Below, piece by piece: positions 18,121 through 26,042 of a stretch of 64,000 nt of DNA. Under the pieces are notes generated by a model. It was not told the origin of the DNA. It saw nothing but the letters and a program-made list of their open reading frames with translations, and did not search any database. The position numbers and the translations under genes are program-made. The DNA comes from Halomonas sp. BDJS001 (lineage in GTDB: Bacteria; Pseudomonadota; Gammaproteobacteria; Pseudomonadales; Halomonadaceae), in NCBI RefSeq assembly GCF_026104355.1, contig NZ_CP110535.1, positions 2,170,001 through 2,234,000 on the forward strand, written 5' to 3'. Numbering within the stretch: the stretch's first letter is position 1; each line of letters starts with the position of its first letter.

Positions 18121-18329
18121 GAAGTGACGATACTTAGCCTAATGTTGTTATTATCTTGAACGCATCAAGCATGTTTAAAAAGAGCTGACCGCATCTCCTA
18201 GCGCCTTTCGGCACGTTAGAGCCACTTATTTTTATCGCTTTCAATGAGCCGTTTGGAAGTGAGTGATATAACGTGGAGAAGGGGCTGCTGACGATTTTAG
18301 CTGAGCTTGAAGCGGTTCAGCATTAGACG

Positions 18330-19454
18330 CTAGACAGTTCCAGCTTTCGCCAGCCCTGCGGTAAAAGTAAGGCATGCAAATGCGATCACGGCGTGGTCAG
18401 CGGTTAATTGCTCCATTAACAGCCCAAAGAGTGGGGCGCCAGCCGTCTGGCCTATCGCGATAGTCAAAAAACCGATCATAAGGCCCGTTGCAGGCCGGTC
18501 GGGTAGCGCCGTAACGCCCCATACCAAATAGACACCCGTGAGCATGATGTAAGCCGCGCCAAACAACATGCCCCCGACGATTGCCAGTAGCGGAGTGGTG
18601 GCACTGGTGCCAACCAACAGAATACCTGCCGCTAATGCCCCCAGGAAAAGCCAGTGAATGTGATCGATTCCGAAACGTGCGACTAACGTTCCCGCGCTTG
18701 CTCCCACGATACCTGCCGCGCCGATAGCAATCCAAAGCAGCCCTGCGCCAGTGCTGCTCCAACCAAGCTGAAGCGTAACGAGCTGACCGCCGAATGACCA
18801 GAGCGCGGTGCTGGACGCACCCATCAGAAAAGATGCAGTAATCAAGTGGACAATGGCACGGGTAAGCGGAGGAAAACCGGCTGCGGTTTTCGAGGCTGTG
18901 TTGCTTCTACTTGGTACGCTGTACGCGGCAGCAATTGCCATTATAAAGGCGGCTACCGCAAAACCTGCGAAGGCTAAACGCCATTGTCCCCCCATCATTA
19001 ATGCTACCGGCCCTGAGAGCACCACCCCTGCACTGGTACCGGCATTAATTATCGTATTAGTGGCACTTTGCCGATCAGCTCGAACGGCGGTGGCCACTGC
19101 CGCCGCCATGGGTGGAGAGGCGAGCCCCGTACTTGATCCTGCTAACATCACCGCACTAGCGAGCAGCAGGGGAGAAGGGGCTGTTGCGATACCCATCATG
19201 CCTATCGCTGCGACCAGGGCCGCGCCCACGGCAACGGCGCGAGCGCCAATTCGTTCGGTAAGAAACGCCGATAGAACGATGGCTATGCAGTAGCCTAGGA
19301 AAGACCCGCCGGATATTAAACCGCTCAAAGTGGGAGATAGGGAAAGGTCAGCGTCAATTTGCGGCAGAAACAGCCCAAAGGCGAAACGAGCAAAGCCGTA
19401 GCAAACGGCGATGAGACCAAAACCCGTTGCACCCAGATATAAGCTGGGACTCAT
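18330..19454 (-). CDS. MFS transporter, YbfB/YjiJ family
   Basis: A 374-residue carrier with about eleven to twelve transmembrane segments. GFARFAFGLFLPQI near the N-terminus is the signature of the YbfB/YjiJ group of MFS proteins, inner-membrane transporters of unknown substrate. Its start overlaps the stop of the TetR gene by 4 bp (ATGA at 19451-19454), so the pair is one translationally coupled operon, with the TetR protein the likely repressor. Confidence 0.88.
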   Translation of the reverse strand: MSPSLYLGATGFGLIAVCYGFARFAFGLFLPQIDADLSLSPTLSGLISGGSFLGYCIAIVLSAFLTERIGARAVAVGAALVAAIGMMGIATAPSPLLLASAVMLAGSSTGLASPPMAAAVATAVRADRQSATNTIINAGTSAGVVLSGPVALMMGGQWRLAFAGFAVAAFIMAIAAAYSVPSRSNTASKTAAGFPPLTRAIVHLITASFLMGASSTALWSFGGQLVTLQLGWSSTGAGLLWIAIGAAGIVGASAGTLVARFGIDHIHWLFLGALAAGILLVGTSATTPLLAIVGGMLFGAAYIMLTGVYLVWGVTALPDRPATGLMIGFLTIAIGQTAGAPLFGLLMEQLTADHAVIAFACLTFTAGLAKAGTV

Positions 19455-19978
19455 GATCTTGCCTGCTGGATAAGTACCGAAGCAGCGTTACGCGCTGATG
19501 TTATCGATTCAGCACCGCGATAGACGGCAGCCGCCGTCGCGCCTTCGAACAGAATAAGAATTTGTTCGGCCAGTTCAGGATTATGTTTGCCGCCGGCCTC
19601 TATGAATATGATTTCCTGTATCTTTTCATAAAGCCATGATTTGTGTGCCATGACGGCTTCTGTGACTTCGGGTGTATCACCGCCGGTTTCTCCGTAAGCG
19701 CGCAGGAAAAGGCAACCTCTGCAGCTTTCCGTCTGCACCCACTTCTCTAAAGCGCCAAAGAGAGCATCGACGCTATTTACTTCGATGCTTTGCTGAAAAC
19801 GTAGATGCCTTGCTCCCAGGACTTCAGTAATCAGCGCTGTTTTGCTCCCAGCGTGTTTATAGAGTGTGCGACTCGACATACTGGCGGCCTGGGTTAGCCG
19901 GTCCATACCTGTGGCGGTAAAGCCGTGGCGGTCGAAAAGATGTTCTGCAGCAGAGATTAGCTTCGTTTTAGTATCCAT
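19451..19978 (-). CDS. TetR/AcrR-family transcriptional regulator
   Basis: A 175-residue TetR protein. The N-terminal helix-turn-helix is AAEHLFDRHGFTATGMDRLT ... MSSRTLYKHAGSKTALITEV. A cysteine pair occurs in ESCRGCLFLRAYGE. It is first in a two-gene operon with an MFS transporter. A perfect palindromic operator (19987-20006) lies 9 bp upstream of its start codon, indicating autorepression. Confidence 0.88.
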   Translation of the reverse strand: MDTKTKLISAAEHLFDRHGFTATGMDRLTQAASMSSRTLYKHAGSKTALITEVLGARHLRFQQSIEVNSVDALFGALEKWVQTESCRGCLFLRAYGETGGDTPEVTEAVMAHKSWLYEKIQEIIFIEAGGKHNPELAEQILILFEGATAAAVYRGAESITSARNAASVLIQQARS

Positions 19979-19986
19979 TCGTAAAG

Positions 19987-20006
19987 TGTAAAACGATCAT
20001 TTTACA
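19987..20006. promoter_or_regulatory. Palindromic operator of the TetR/MFS operon
   Basis: TGTAAAACGATCATTTTACA has perfect 7-bp arms (TGTAAAA/TTTTACA). Its position immediately upstream of the TetR start is typical of an autoregulatory TetR operator. Confidence 0.7.
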
Positions 20007-20167
20007 TCGTCAAGTAGGATGCATATCACCTAGACGATAAGCTATACCTCCAAAAAGAGCTGAGGTTACTTTCACTCGTGCGGCTATCATTCAACCTCCA
20101 AAGCTGATACATGCCACCACTGTCTCACCCCACTACAGGCAATCTTTATTATACGAAAAGGCGTTTC

Positions 20168-20231
20168 GATCGGATTAGGCAAGGATTGGAGAGGATTTTG
20201 CCTATTGCTCTCATTACATTGCATCTATCAT
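20168..20231 (+). promoter_or_regulatory. AraC-like operator and promoter B (before the truncated small-protein gene)
   Basis: GATCGGATTAGGCAA (20168-20182) is followed by GGATTTTGCCTATTGC overlapping the expected -35, and by TATCAT at 20226-20231 as -10. The distance from the first block to the -10 is 58 bp, exactly as in promoter C. Confidence 0.55.
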
Positions 20232-20296
20232 ATGTTCATAAGGTGGCAAGCTGAGTAGCAAATCTCATTATTATTTTTTGCCAAACTAGGCATAAG

Positions 20297-20374
20297 ATGA
20301 AAACCATTCAGACGTTAAACGCGGTTTTATTCTTGGCAGTAATGCTTGATTCTAGCGTATCGCTTGTCGAGTGA
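20297..20374 (+). pseudogene. Truncated member of the 58-residue exported small-protein family
   Basis: The reading MKTIQTLNAVLFLAVMLDSS then VSLVE and stop is 25 residues long. It resembles the signal peptide of the 58-residue proteins at 20747, 21133, 21452 and 44893 (MKMLNAALIIALTLTSG.ALAE) and stops exactly where the mature peptide (ERG...) would begin. Its upstream region aligns with that of the 20747 gene. It is a broken fifth copy, or a free signal-peptide-like leader. The rest of the 20007-20746 spacer shows only operators and no other gene. Confidence 0.5.
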
Positions 20375-20596
20375 GTCTTTAAGTAAGAAAAAACTACTCC
20401 TCTCCCAACAGAAAAATTAAATCAGACCAGTATAAAACAAGTAGTGCCCGGCATTCTCCCTCCCCTCAAGATATTTCTATTTGATCAATGATGCTAATTA
20501 TTTGTAGTTATTTTTCTGTGCGGTGATAAGGCCGCCCTCAATACTGGTTCCCATCACTGCATCGTGACAGCGGAAATTCTCACAAATAGAGCGCTT

Positions 20597-20660
20597 GATC
20601 GGATTAGGCAATAAATTGGCAGTATTATGCATTTTGATTCTGGGTTTTTGATCCTATCAT
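20597..20660 (+). promoter_or_regulatory. AraC-like operator and promoter C (before the first intact small-protein gene)
   Basis: GATCGGATTAGGCAA (20597-20611), then TTGGCAGTATTATGCATTTT, then TATCAT at 20655-20660. Block order and the 58-bp distance to the -10 equal promoter B. The ATG of the small-protein gene is 87 bp after the -10, so there is a long leader containing AACCACTTTT (20719-20728). Confidence 0.55.
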
Positions 20661-20746
20661 GTATGTGTATGTTGTTTGTCACTCCCGGCTTGTTGCTATA
20701 TAGCCGCTGAAGTTAAACAACCACTTTTAAGCACAAGGAGTTAATT

Positions 20747-20923
20747 ATGAAAATGTTAAACGCAGCTTTAATTATTGCATTAACGCTTACTTCTGGCGCT
20801 GCACTGGCAGAACGAGGCTCAGGTGAAGATAACCGGATTATTTCACCTGAATCGACTTCTACCCAGCATGACGGTGATATTCGGAATATTCCACCGTCTG
20901 AAGTACTTGCGAGCAATTCCTAA
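20747..20923 (+). CDS. 58-residue exported small protein, copy 1 (unknown family)
   Basis: A 58-codon gene with CAAGGAG seven to eight bases upstream of the ATG. The product starts with a clear signal peptide, MKMLNAALIIALTLTSGAAL, with predicted cleavage after ALA. The mature 37-residue peptide begins ERGSGEDNRIISPES and ends PPSEVLASNS. It is hydrophilic, without cysteine, lipobox or membrane segment, so it should be periplasmic or secreted. Three more genes of identical length are in the window. Codon-level similarity to the 21133 copy is high with mostly conservative changes, supporting real translation. I do not recognise the family. Control is probably by an AraC-type activator (promoter C). 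Confidence 0.8.
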   Translation: MKMLNAALIIALTLTSGAALAERGSGEDNRIISPESTSTQHDGDIRNIPPSEVLASNS

Positions 20924-21000
20924 ACGACGTTGGGTACATGGTTCTAATGCCGGGCGGGTCTTGGTTTAGAGATGTCCAGCTTAAAGGAGCCAATTCAGCG

Positions 21001-21112
21001 ACCATTTAATACTCTTGATCATTTTATCGAGACTATTGATCACCAATCGTACGGTGATGGCAGGCAAAATGCCTATCACCGAACAACATAAATTGTCGGA
21101 TTAACCACTGCT
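21001..21112 (+). promoter_or_regulatory. Control region of small-protein copy 2, homologous to the AraC promoter segments
   Basis: Inverted, this segment aligns along its length with 64-190 and 3272-3389. Shared blocks include GAGACTAT.GATCACCAATCG, GCAGGCAAAAT.CCTATCACC and AACCACT just before the gene. The similarity runs to where the AraC start codon would be: on the minus strand it still reads ATGGTCGCTGAATTGGCTCC, then loses the AraC frame. So this gene seems to have been divergent from a now deleted AraC gene. Confidence 0.6.
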
Positions 21113-21132
21113 AATCAAAAGGAATTTCAATC

Positions 21133-21309
21133 ATGAAAATGTTAAATGCAGCTTTAATCATTGCATTAACCCTTACTTCTGGCGTTGCACTTGCAGAACG
21201 AGGATCAGGCGAAGATAACCGGATTCTTTCCCCTGAATCGACTGCTACGCAGCATGACAGTGATATTCGAAACGTATCACCTTCGGAAGTACTTGCTAGC
21301 AATTCCTAA
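21133..21309 (+). CDS. 58-residue exported small protein, copy 2 (unknown family)
   Basis: Again exactly 58 codons. The product differs from copy 1 at only a few positions: signal MKMLNAALIIALTLTSGVAL, then ERGSGEDNRILSPESTATQ and an SPSEVLASNS end. The ribosome binding site is AAAGGAA. The upstream control region is of the AraC/Ohr type (see 21001-21112), different from promoter C of copy 1, so two near-identical peptides are under different promoters. A GGGTGGG/CCCGCCC hairpin follows. Predicted location is periplasm or outside the cell; the function is unknown. Confidence 0.8.
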   Translation: MKMLNAALIIALTLTSGVALAERGSGEDNRILSPESTATQHDSDIRNVSPSEVLASNS

Positions 21310-21338
21310 ACGACGCTGAGTCCATGGAAGACGCTTAG

Positions 21339-21382
21339 TAATATCGGGTGGGTCTATGCTTTAGTCCCGCCCAACAATATTA
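21339..21382 (+). terminator. Hairpin after small-protein copy 2
   Basis: TAATATCGGGTGGG pairs with CCCGCCCAACAATATTA across a 13-base loop, with a few mismatches. No T-run follows, so it may be a terminator or an RNA 3' stabiliser. Confidence 0.35.
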
Positions 21383-21451
21383 CCAACGAAATTTATTCAA
21401 ACGCCTTGTTTATTAGTTGTAAATAAGCGGTAGCTATGAAAGGAGCCAATC

Positions 21452-21628
21452 ATGAAAATTTTAAACGCAGCATTCATTATCGCATTAACCCTTACTTCAG
21501 GTGTAGCTCTCGCAGAGCGAGGTTCGGCGGAAGGTAATAGCGTTATTTCGCCTGAGTCAGCGGCTGCACAGTACGCCAGTGAAACACGGCACTTTTCTCC
21601 CTCTGATTTGACAGAGCGAAATCCTTAA
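21452..21628 (+). CDS. 58-residue exported small protein, copy 3 (unknown family)
   Basis: Exactly 58 codons with AAAGGAG as ribosome binding site. The signal MKILNAAFIIALTLTSGVAL is conserved, the mature part begins ERGSAEGNSVISPESAAAQ, and the end is SPSDLTERNP, closer to copy 4 (PSDLTNRNP) than to copies 1 and 2. The mature region has diverged much more than the signal peptide, but length, ERGS, SPES, the Gln and the PS[DE] motif persist. It follows copy 2 by 142 bp and may be read from its promoter or its own. A GTTGGCCAG/CTGGTCAAC hairpin follows. Confidence 0.78.
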   Translation: MKILNAAFIIALTLTSGVALAERGSAEGNSVISPESAAAQYASETRHFSPSDLTERNP

Positions 21629-21659
21629 TGTTGTTGGATATGTGGAGACAGTGACGAAA

Positions 21660-21694
21660 GTTGGCCAGGTTTTAGTTACTTGAATCTGGTCAAC
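21660..21694 (+). terminator. Hairpin after small-protein copy 3
   Basis: GTTGGCCAG (21660-21668) pairs with CTGGTCAAC (21686-21694) with one wobble. There is no clear T-run. Confidence 0.35.
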
Positions 21695-22161
21695 ATCGTG
21701 CATATTTAAGGCATATCAAAATTACTTGCACTGCCGAGGACTAGATAACTGCTTTTCAATAAATAAGATCGTCTTAAATTTTCAAGTTTATTTATAATAT
21801 CGCTGTTCATAATTCTGAATGCTCAAATGCGTGCAGGGATATGGAACGTGACCTCTAACCGCTACCGAAATATGACAATTTATTGGGGAGTCCACTTGTC
21901 GGGGGGGCTATTGTCCGCTAAATGTGAGGATGATGGCGTTCTTAGCTGGTTCTCGGCACAAATGCTAAGTGATAGGAATGCACCTGTCCTTGATAGGAAT
22001 TGCATAGCCTGACGTGCAGGAAATCAACAGTATCAATAGGGAAGTATATGTCAATTTAAGCGTTTTCTTCGAAGAGTTAGGCTGCCGTTGAGCATTCAGT
22101 TGGCTGCGGTGCCTAGCTTGAGTCGTGATGTGTAGATATCTATAAGGATAGGGGGCTTCCA
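21695..22161. other. Intergenic stretch without recognised gene
   Basis: The short open frames here have no family features. The last 20 bp hold the ribosome binding site (AGGGGG) of the next gene. I see no copy of the operators that precede the small-protein genes. Confidence 0.5.
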
Positions 22162-22806
22162 ATGGATGACGACCGCATTAAGAACAAGCCCGTGTCAGAA
22201 GGGCGCCGCCGCTTCCTTATAGGGTCTGCTCATACGGGTGCCGCAGCACTTCTTTTAGGTGGTGGCGGAGGAGTGGCAACGGCGAAGGCGGGCACTGCAT
22301 CAACATCTGAGCAAGTTCAGCCGGATATACGTGCAACGATACCTACAGAATTAAACGTCAACGGTATGAGTCACCGAGCTGATCTCGATAGCCGTATGAC
22401 ACTGCTTGATGCTCTTCGCGAAAAATTTGGCCTTACAGGGGCCAAAAAAGGGTGTGACCATGGGCAGTGCGGTGCCTGCACGGTGCTGATAGACGGTCGG
22501 CGCGAGCTCTCATGCCTAACGCTATCGGTTGCTGCCCAAGGGCGTGAGGTCGTTACGATTGAGGGGCTTGCCGAAAATGATGGACGGCTTCATCCCATGC
22601 AGCAGGCATTTATCGACCATGATGCTTTGCAGTGTGGGTATTGCACCCCTGGTCAGATACTTTCAGCCGTGAGCTGTGTTCGAGAAGGGCACGCTGGGAG
22701 CTCTGAGGAAATCCGGGAGTATATGAGCGGCAATATCTGCCGGTGTGCGGCCTACACTAATATCGTGGCTGCTGTGGCTCAGGTCAGCCAGCAGATGGGA
22801 GAATAA
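22162..22806 (+). CDS. paoA: Aldehyde oxidoreductase 2Fe-2S subunit, PaoA-like (copy 2)
   Basis: A 214-residue subunit with a Tat-like start (EGRRRFLIGSAHTGAAALLL, about residues 14-33) and the two 2Fe-2S motifs: [17 protein letters not shown] with a later Cys (LSCLTLS), and [10 protein letters not shown] plus NICRCAAY. It is a paralogue of the protein at 7905. With the next two genes it forms an intact paoABC operon for periplasmic oxidation of aldehydes to acids. AGGGGG lies upstream of the ATG. Confidence 0.92.
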   Translation: MDDDRIKNKPVSEGRRRFLIGSAHTGAAALLLGGGGGVATAKAGTASTSEQVQPDIRATIPTELNVNGMSHRADLDSRMTLLDALREKFGLTGAKKGCDHGQCGACTVLIDGRRELSCLTLSVAAQGREVVTIEGLAENDGRLHPMQQAFIDHDALQCGYCTPGQILSAVSCVREGHAGSSEEIREYMSGNICRCAAYTNIVAAVAQVSQQMGE

Positions 22807-22808
22807 TT

Positions 22809-23834
22809 GTGCAACCTTTTCATTACTCCCGCCCTTCATCGTTAGGCGATGCGCTAATGCAATGGCAAGGCAGTGTCGCGAACTCATCGGATACGACGTC
22901 AGCCGCATTTTTAGCAGGCGGCACAACGCTTGTCGATTTAATGAAACTTGAGGTTATTCAGCCCCAACGTATCATCGACTTGAGGGCGCTGTCTGCAACA
23001 TATGAAGCTATTCGTGTGGACGACTCAAGTCTGCGCTTAGGTGCATTTGCCAAGATGGCCGATGTGGCAGGGCATCGCGATGTTTTGAACAACTTTCCAG
23101 TGATTGCCCAGAGCTTGTCCCTGGCTGCCAGCGCCCAATTACGCAACATGGCGACACTTGGTGGCAACGTGCTTCAAAAAACGCGCTGTGCTTATTATCG
23201 CGATCCTAGCTGGGAGGCTTGCAACAAACGAGCCCCAGGGAGCGGCTGCGCAGCACTAGAGGGGGCCAATCGACAGCATGCCATCCTAGGCACAAGTGAA
23301 CACTGTATTGCGACCTACCATGGCGATTTTGGACAAGCGTTAATAGCACTGGATGCATCCGTCGTGCTGTCTGGTCCAAACGGTGTACGTGCTATCCCAT
23401 TTGCTTCCTTGCACCGCCAGCCAGCCAATACCCCTCATACAGAGACGAATCTTCAGCTTGGTGAAATCATCACTGAATTTATCGTGCCGATATTGCCTTG
23501 GGCGCGTCGCTCGCTGTACTTGAAAATACGTGATCGTCAATCCTATGAATTCGCTGTTGCTTCTGCTGCTGTGGCCATGGAATTGGAGGGCGGCATCGTC
23601 CGCGATGTGCGAATAGCCTTAGGCGGTGTGGCCACGGCGCCGTGGCGAGCACGGGAAGCCGAAGATAGGTTGCGAGGCCATACAATAGATGAGGCAAGGG
23701 CAGCGGAAGCCGCACACATTGCTTTTGTTAATGCTGTTCCTCAATCACATAACGCCTTCAAAGTACCCCTTGGTCAGTCGACCCTGGTGCGTGCGCTGCT
23801 GGATGTCGCTTCAATGGAGGTGAGCAATGGCTAA
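22809..23834 (+). CDS. paoB: Aldehyde oxidoreductase FAD subunit, PaoB-like (copy 2)
   Basis: A 341-residue FAD subunit starting at a GTG 2 bp after the stop of paoA. The FAD-binding stretch is FLAGGTTLVDLMKLEVIQP. The extra iron-sulfur insert is QKTRCAYYRDPSWEACNKR and PGSGCAALEG, matching E. coli PaoB, which holds a 4Fe-4S cluster there. It lacks its own export signal and would travel with PaoA. Unlike the copy at 8555 it has no frameshift. It overlaps the next gene by 8 bp. Confidence 0.92.
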   Translation: MQPFHYSRPSSLGDALMQWQGSVANSSDTTSAAFLAGGTTLVDLMKLEVIQPQRIIDLRALSATYEAIRVDDSSLRLGAFAKMADVAGHRDVLNNFPVIAQSLSLAASAQLRNMATLGGNVLQKTRCAYYRDPSWEACNKRAPGSGCAALEGANRQHAILGTSEHCIATYHGDFGQALIALDASVVLSGPNGVRAIPFASLHRQPANTPHTETNLQLGEIITEFIVPILPWARRSLYLKIRDRQSYEFAVASAAVAMELEGGIVRDVRIALGGVATAPWRAREAEDRLRGHTIDEARAAEAAHIAFVNAVPQSHNAFKVPLGQSTLVRALLDVASMEVSNG

Positions 23835-26025
23835 TGCAACGGGTCAATACTCGCAAGAGATTCTTGCTCAGTCAGCCACTCGCTATGAGGCGCGCGAAAA
23901 GGTAACCGGCGTCGCGAAATATGCCAGTGACGTCAATCTGGCTAATACTGCACACGCCTACTTACTAACCAGCAAAGTAGGGCGGGGAACGATTCAGTCG
24001 TTTGACCTTAACGTGGCTCGGTCAATCCCAGGGGTCATTGATATATTGACCTATGAAACGCTGGGTGATGCAGTGCGGCAAACGCTGGCGATTCTGGAAG
24101 GTGGCTATATGGCAGACTCCTTCCGGCCGCTGGGCTCCGCTCAGGTCGCCTATTGGGGACAGCCAATCGCCCTGGTGGTCGCTGAAACCTATGAGACTGC
24201 TCGCGAGGCAGCTCACCAAATCGCTGTTTCCTACAGTGAAACTCAGTTACCAGCGTCTACTTTTGAAGCCAAAGAGGCAGAGAGCGTAGCGTTGGAGCCC
24301 ATGACGGTTAGCGTTGGCGATTTTGCCACAGCGTATGCAAAGGCTCCTATCAAAATTGGTGCGCGCTACTCAACACCTACGCAGCATCACAATGCGATGG
24401 AGCTTTTTGCAACCCAATGTGTATGGGAAGGTGAATACTTAACGGTGTATGAGCCAAGCCAGTATGTTAACAATCTCAAATTTGGTTTGGCGGAGCAGCT
24501 TGGAATACCGGCTAGATTTATTCGAGTCATCAATCCTTATGTAGGGGGCGCGTTTGGCGCGAAAGGATTTCTGACCCATCGCACGGCATTAGTGGCGATT
24601 GCCGCCCGTCGAACAGGGCGTCCTGTTAAGCTCGTTGCGACCCGAGAACACGGTTTTTCTGTCTCGGCTTATCGGGCAGAAACGCGCCATCAAGTGCAGC
24701 TTGCAGCTAATCGAGATGGCCGATTGGTTGCCCACCGGCATGAAGGCTGGGAAGTGACCTCGCGGTCAGATATGTTCGCTCTCGGTGCCAATGGTATGAC
24801 GACGAGGCTCTACGCTTGTCCTAATATCGAGGGGCGTGTCAATGCTGTTCGAGTCGATCGTTCCACACCAGGCTTTATGCGGGCACCTGGTGAGGTTCCT
24901 TATGGGTTTGCTCTAGAGTGTGCGTTAGATGAGCTGGCCTACTCTTTGGACATGGATCCCATAGAGCTCCGACGCGTTAATGATACGGATATTGAGCCTA
25001 TTGGTGGGCGGCCTTATACCAGCCGGTCACTAATGCGCTGTTTTGATGAAGCGAGCACCCGCTTTGGGTGGGAGCAGCGTACCCCCGCACCAAGGTCAAT
25101 GCGTGAGGGGGATTGGCTAATTGGCTGGGGGTGTGCTGCTGCTTTCTACCCTGTTCAAGTGGGGAACACAGCCGCACGTGTTCGATTGTCCGCTGATGGT
25201 CGTGTCCATGTAGCAAGCGCTAGCCATGAGTTGGGTCAAGGTGCTTATACAATGATGGCGCAGGTCGCAGCTGACCAATTGGGTGTGCCCTTGGAGCAAG
25301 TCACCGTCGTTTTGGGAGATACTGAATTACCCCCTGCGGTGGTGGCAGGCGGGTCGGCATCGGCGGGTAGTCTCGCGCCTGCGATCATGGCGGCCTGTGA
25401 TGCAATTCGTAAGCGCCTGGGTATCAATGATGCGCCTGGCGAGGATGTGATAGCTGCACTAGAAGCGTCAGGGTTAGGGATGGTGGAAGAGTTCGCTGAG
25501 ACACGCGCGCCAGGTGCGTCACCAGAGAGTATTAAAGGGCTTTATCGTGGAATGGCCTTCCCTATGGGCGGCGTAAACCTTCCTGATCGGGTGCAGTTTG
25601 CCTTTGGGGCTCAGTTTGTTGAAGTAAGAGTCCATGCTCGCACCCATGAAATTCGAGTTGCCCGCGCTGTGGGTGCGTTTGCTGCCGGGAGGATCATCAG
25701 CCCGCGCATGGCCCACGGGCAACTGATCGGCGGCATGATATGGGGAATCAGTTCTGCGCTGCACGAGCAGACCGAGCTTGATGAGCGCAATGGCAGCTAT
25801 ATTAATGCCAACCTGGCGGAATATTTGTTGCCCGTCAACGCCGATATCATCGATGTACAAGCCATTATGGTTCCTGAAGAGGACCATTTGGTGAACGCCG
25901 CTGGGGTGAAAGGCGTGGGTGAGGTAAGTGTGGTGGGCATGGCGGCGGCAGTGGCTAATGCTGTCTACCACGCAACAGGAAGGCGTTTGCGAGACCTTCC
26001 GCTGCGGATTGACAACCTTGTATAA
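23827..26025 (+). CDS. paoC: Aldehyde oxidoreductase molybdopterin subunit, PaoC-like (copy 2)
   Basis: A 732-residue molybdenum-cofactor subunit of the xanthine oxidase family. Visible features are YEAREKVTGVAKYASDVNLA at the start, NPYVGGAFGAKGFLTHRTAL, RSTPGFMRAPGEVPYGFALE and the C-terminal GVKGVGEVSVVG with the catalytic glutamate. It would oxidise aldehydes in the periplasm, passing electrons through PaoA. Cofactor insertion needs a PaoD/XdhC protein; the only one here is at 43563. It is followed by an AraC gene 17 bp downstream on the same strand. Confidence 0.92.
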   Translation: MANATGQYSQEILAQSATRYEAREKVTGVAKYASDVNLANTAHAYLLTSKVGRGTIQSFDLNVARSIPGVIDILTYETLGDAVRQTLAILEGGYMADSFRPLGSAQVAYWGQPIALVVAETYETAREAAHQIAVSYSETQLPASTFEAKEAESVALEPMTVSVGDFATAYAKAPIKIGARYSTPTQHHNAMELFATQCVWEGEYLTVYEPSQYVNNLKFGLAEQLGIPARFIRVINPYVGGAFGAKGFLTHRTALVAIAARRTGRPVKLVATREHGFSVSAYRAETRHQVQLAANRDGRLVAHRHEGWEVTSRSDMFALGANGMTTRLYACPNIEGRVNAVRVDRSTPGFMRAPGEVPYGFALECALDELAYSLDMDPIELRRVNDTDIEPIGGRPYTSRSLMRCFDEASTRFGWEQRTPAPRSMREGDWLIGWGCAAAFYPVQVGNTAARVRLSADGRVHVASASHELGQGAYTMMAQVAADQLGVPLEQVTVVLGDTELPPAVVAGGSASAGSLAPAIMAACDAIRKRLGINDAPGEDVIAALEASGLGMVEEFAETRAPGASPESIKGLYRGMAFPMGGVNLPDRVQFAFGAQFVEVRVHARTHEIRVARAVGAFAAGRIISPRMAHGQLIGGMIWGISSALHEQTELDERNGSYINANLAEYLLPVNADIIDVQAIMVPEEDHLVNAAGVKGVGEVSVVGMAAAVANAVYHATGRRLRDLPLRIDNLV

Positions 26026-26042
26026 GGACATTGGATAATATA

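Noticed and set aside
20713..21302. Similar antisense open frames over small-protein copies 1 and 2
   Set aside because: They are conserved only because the sense genes are paralogues; they lack ribosome binding sites and signal or domain features.
21827..22012. 61-codon plus-strand frame in the spacer before paoA copy 2
   Set aside because: No signal peptide, motif or ribosome binding site; composition looks like spacer.
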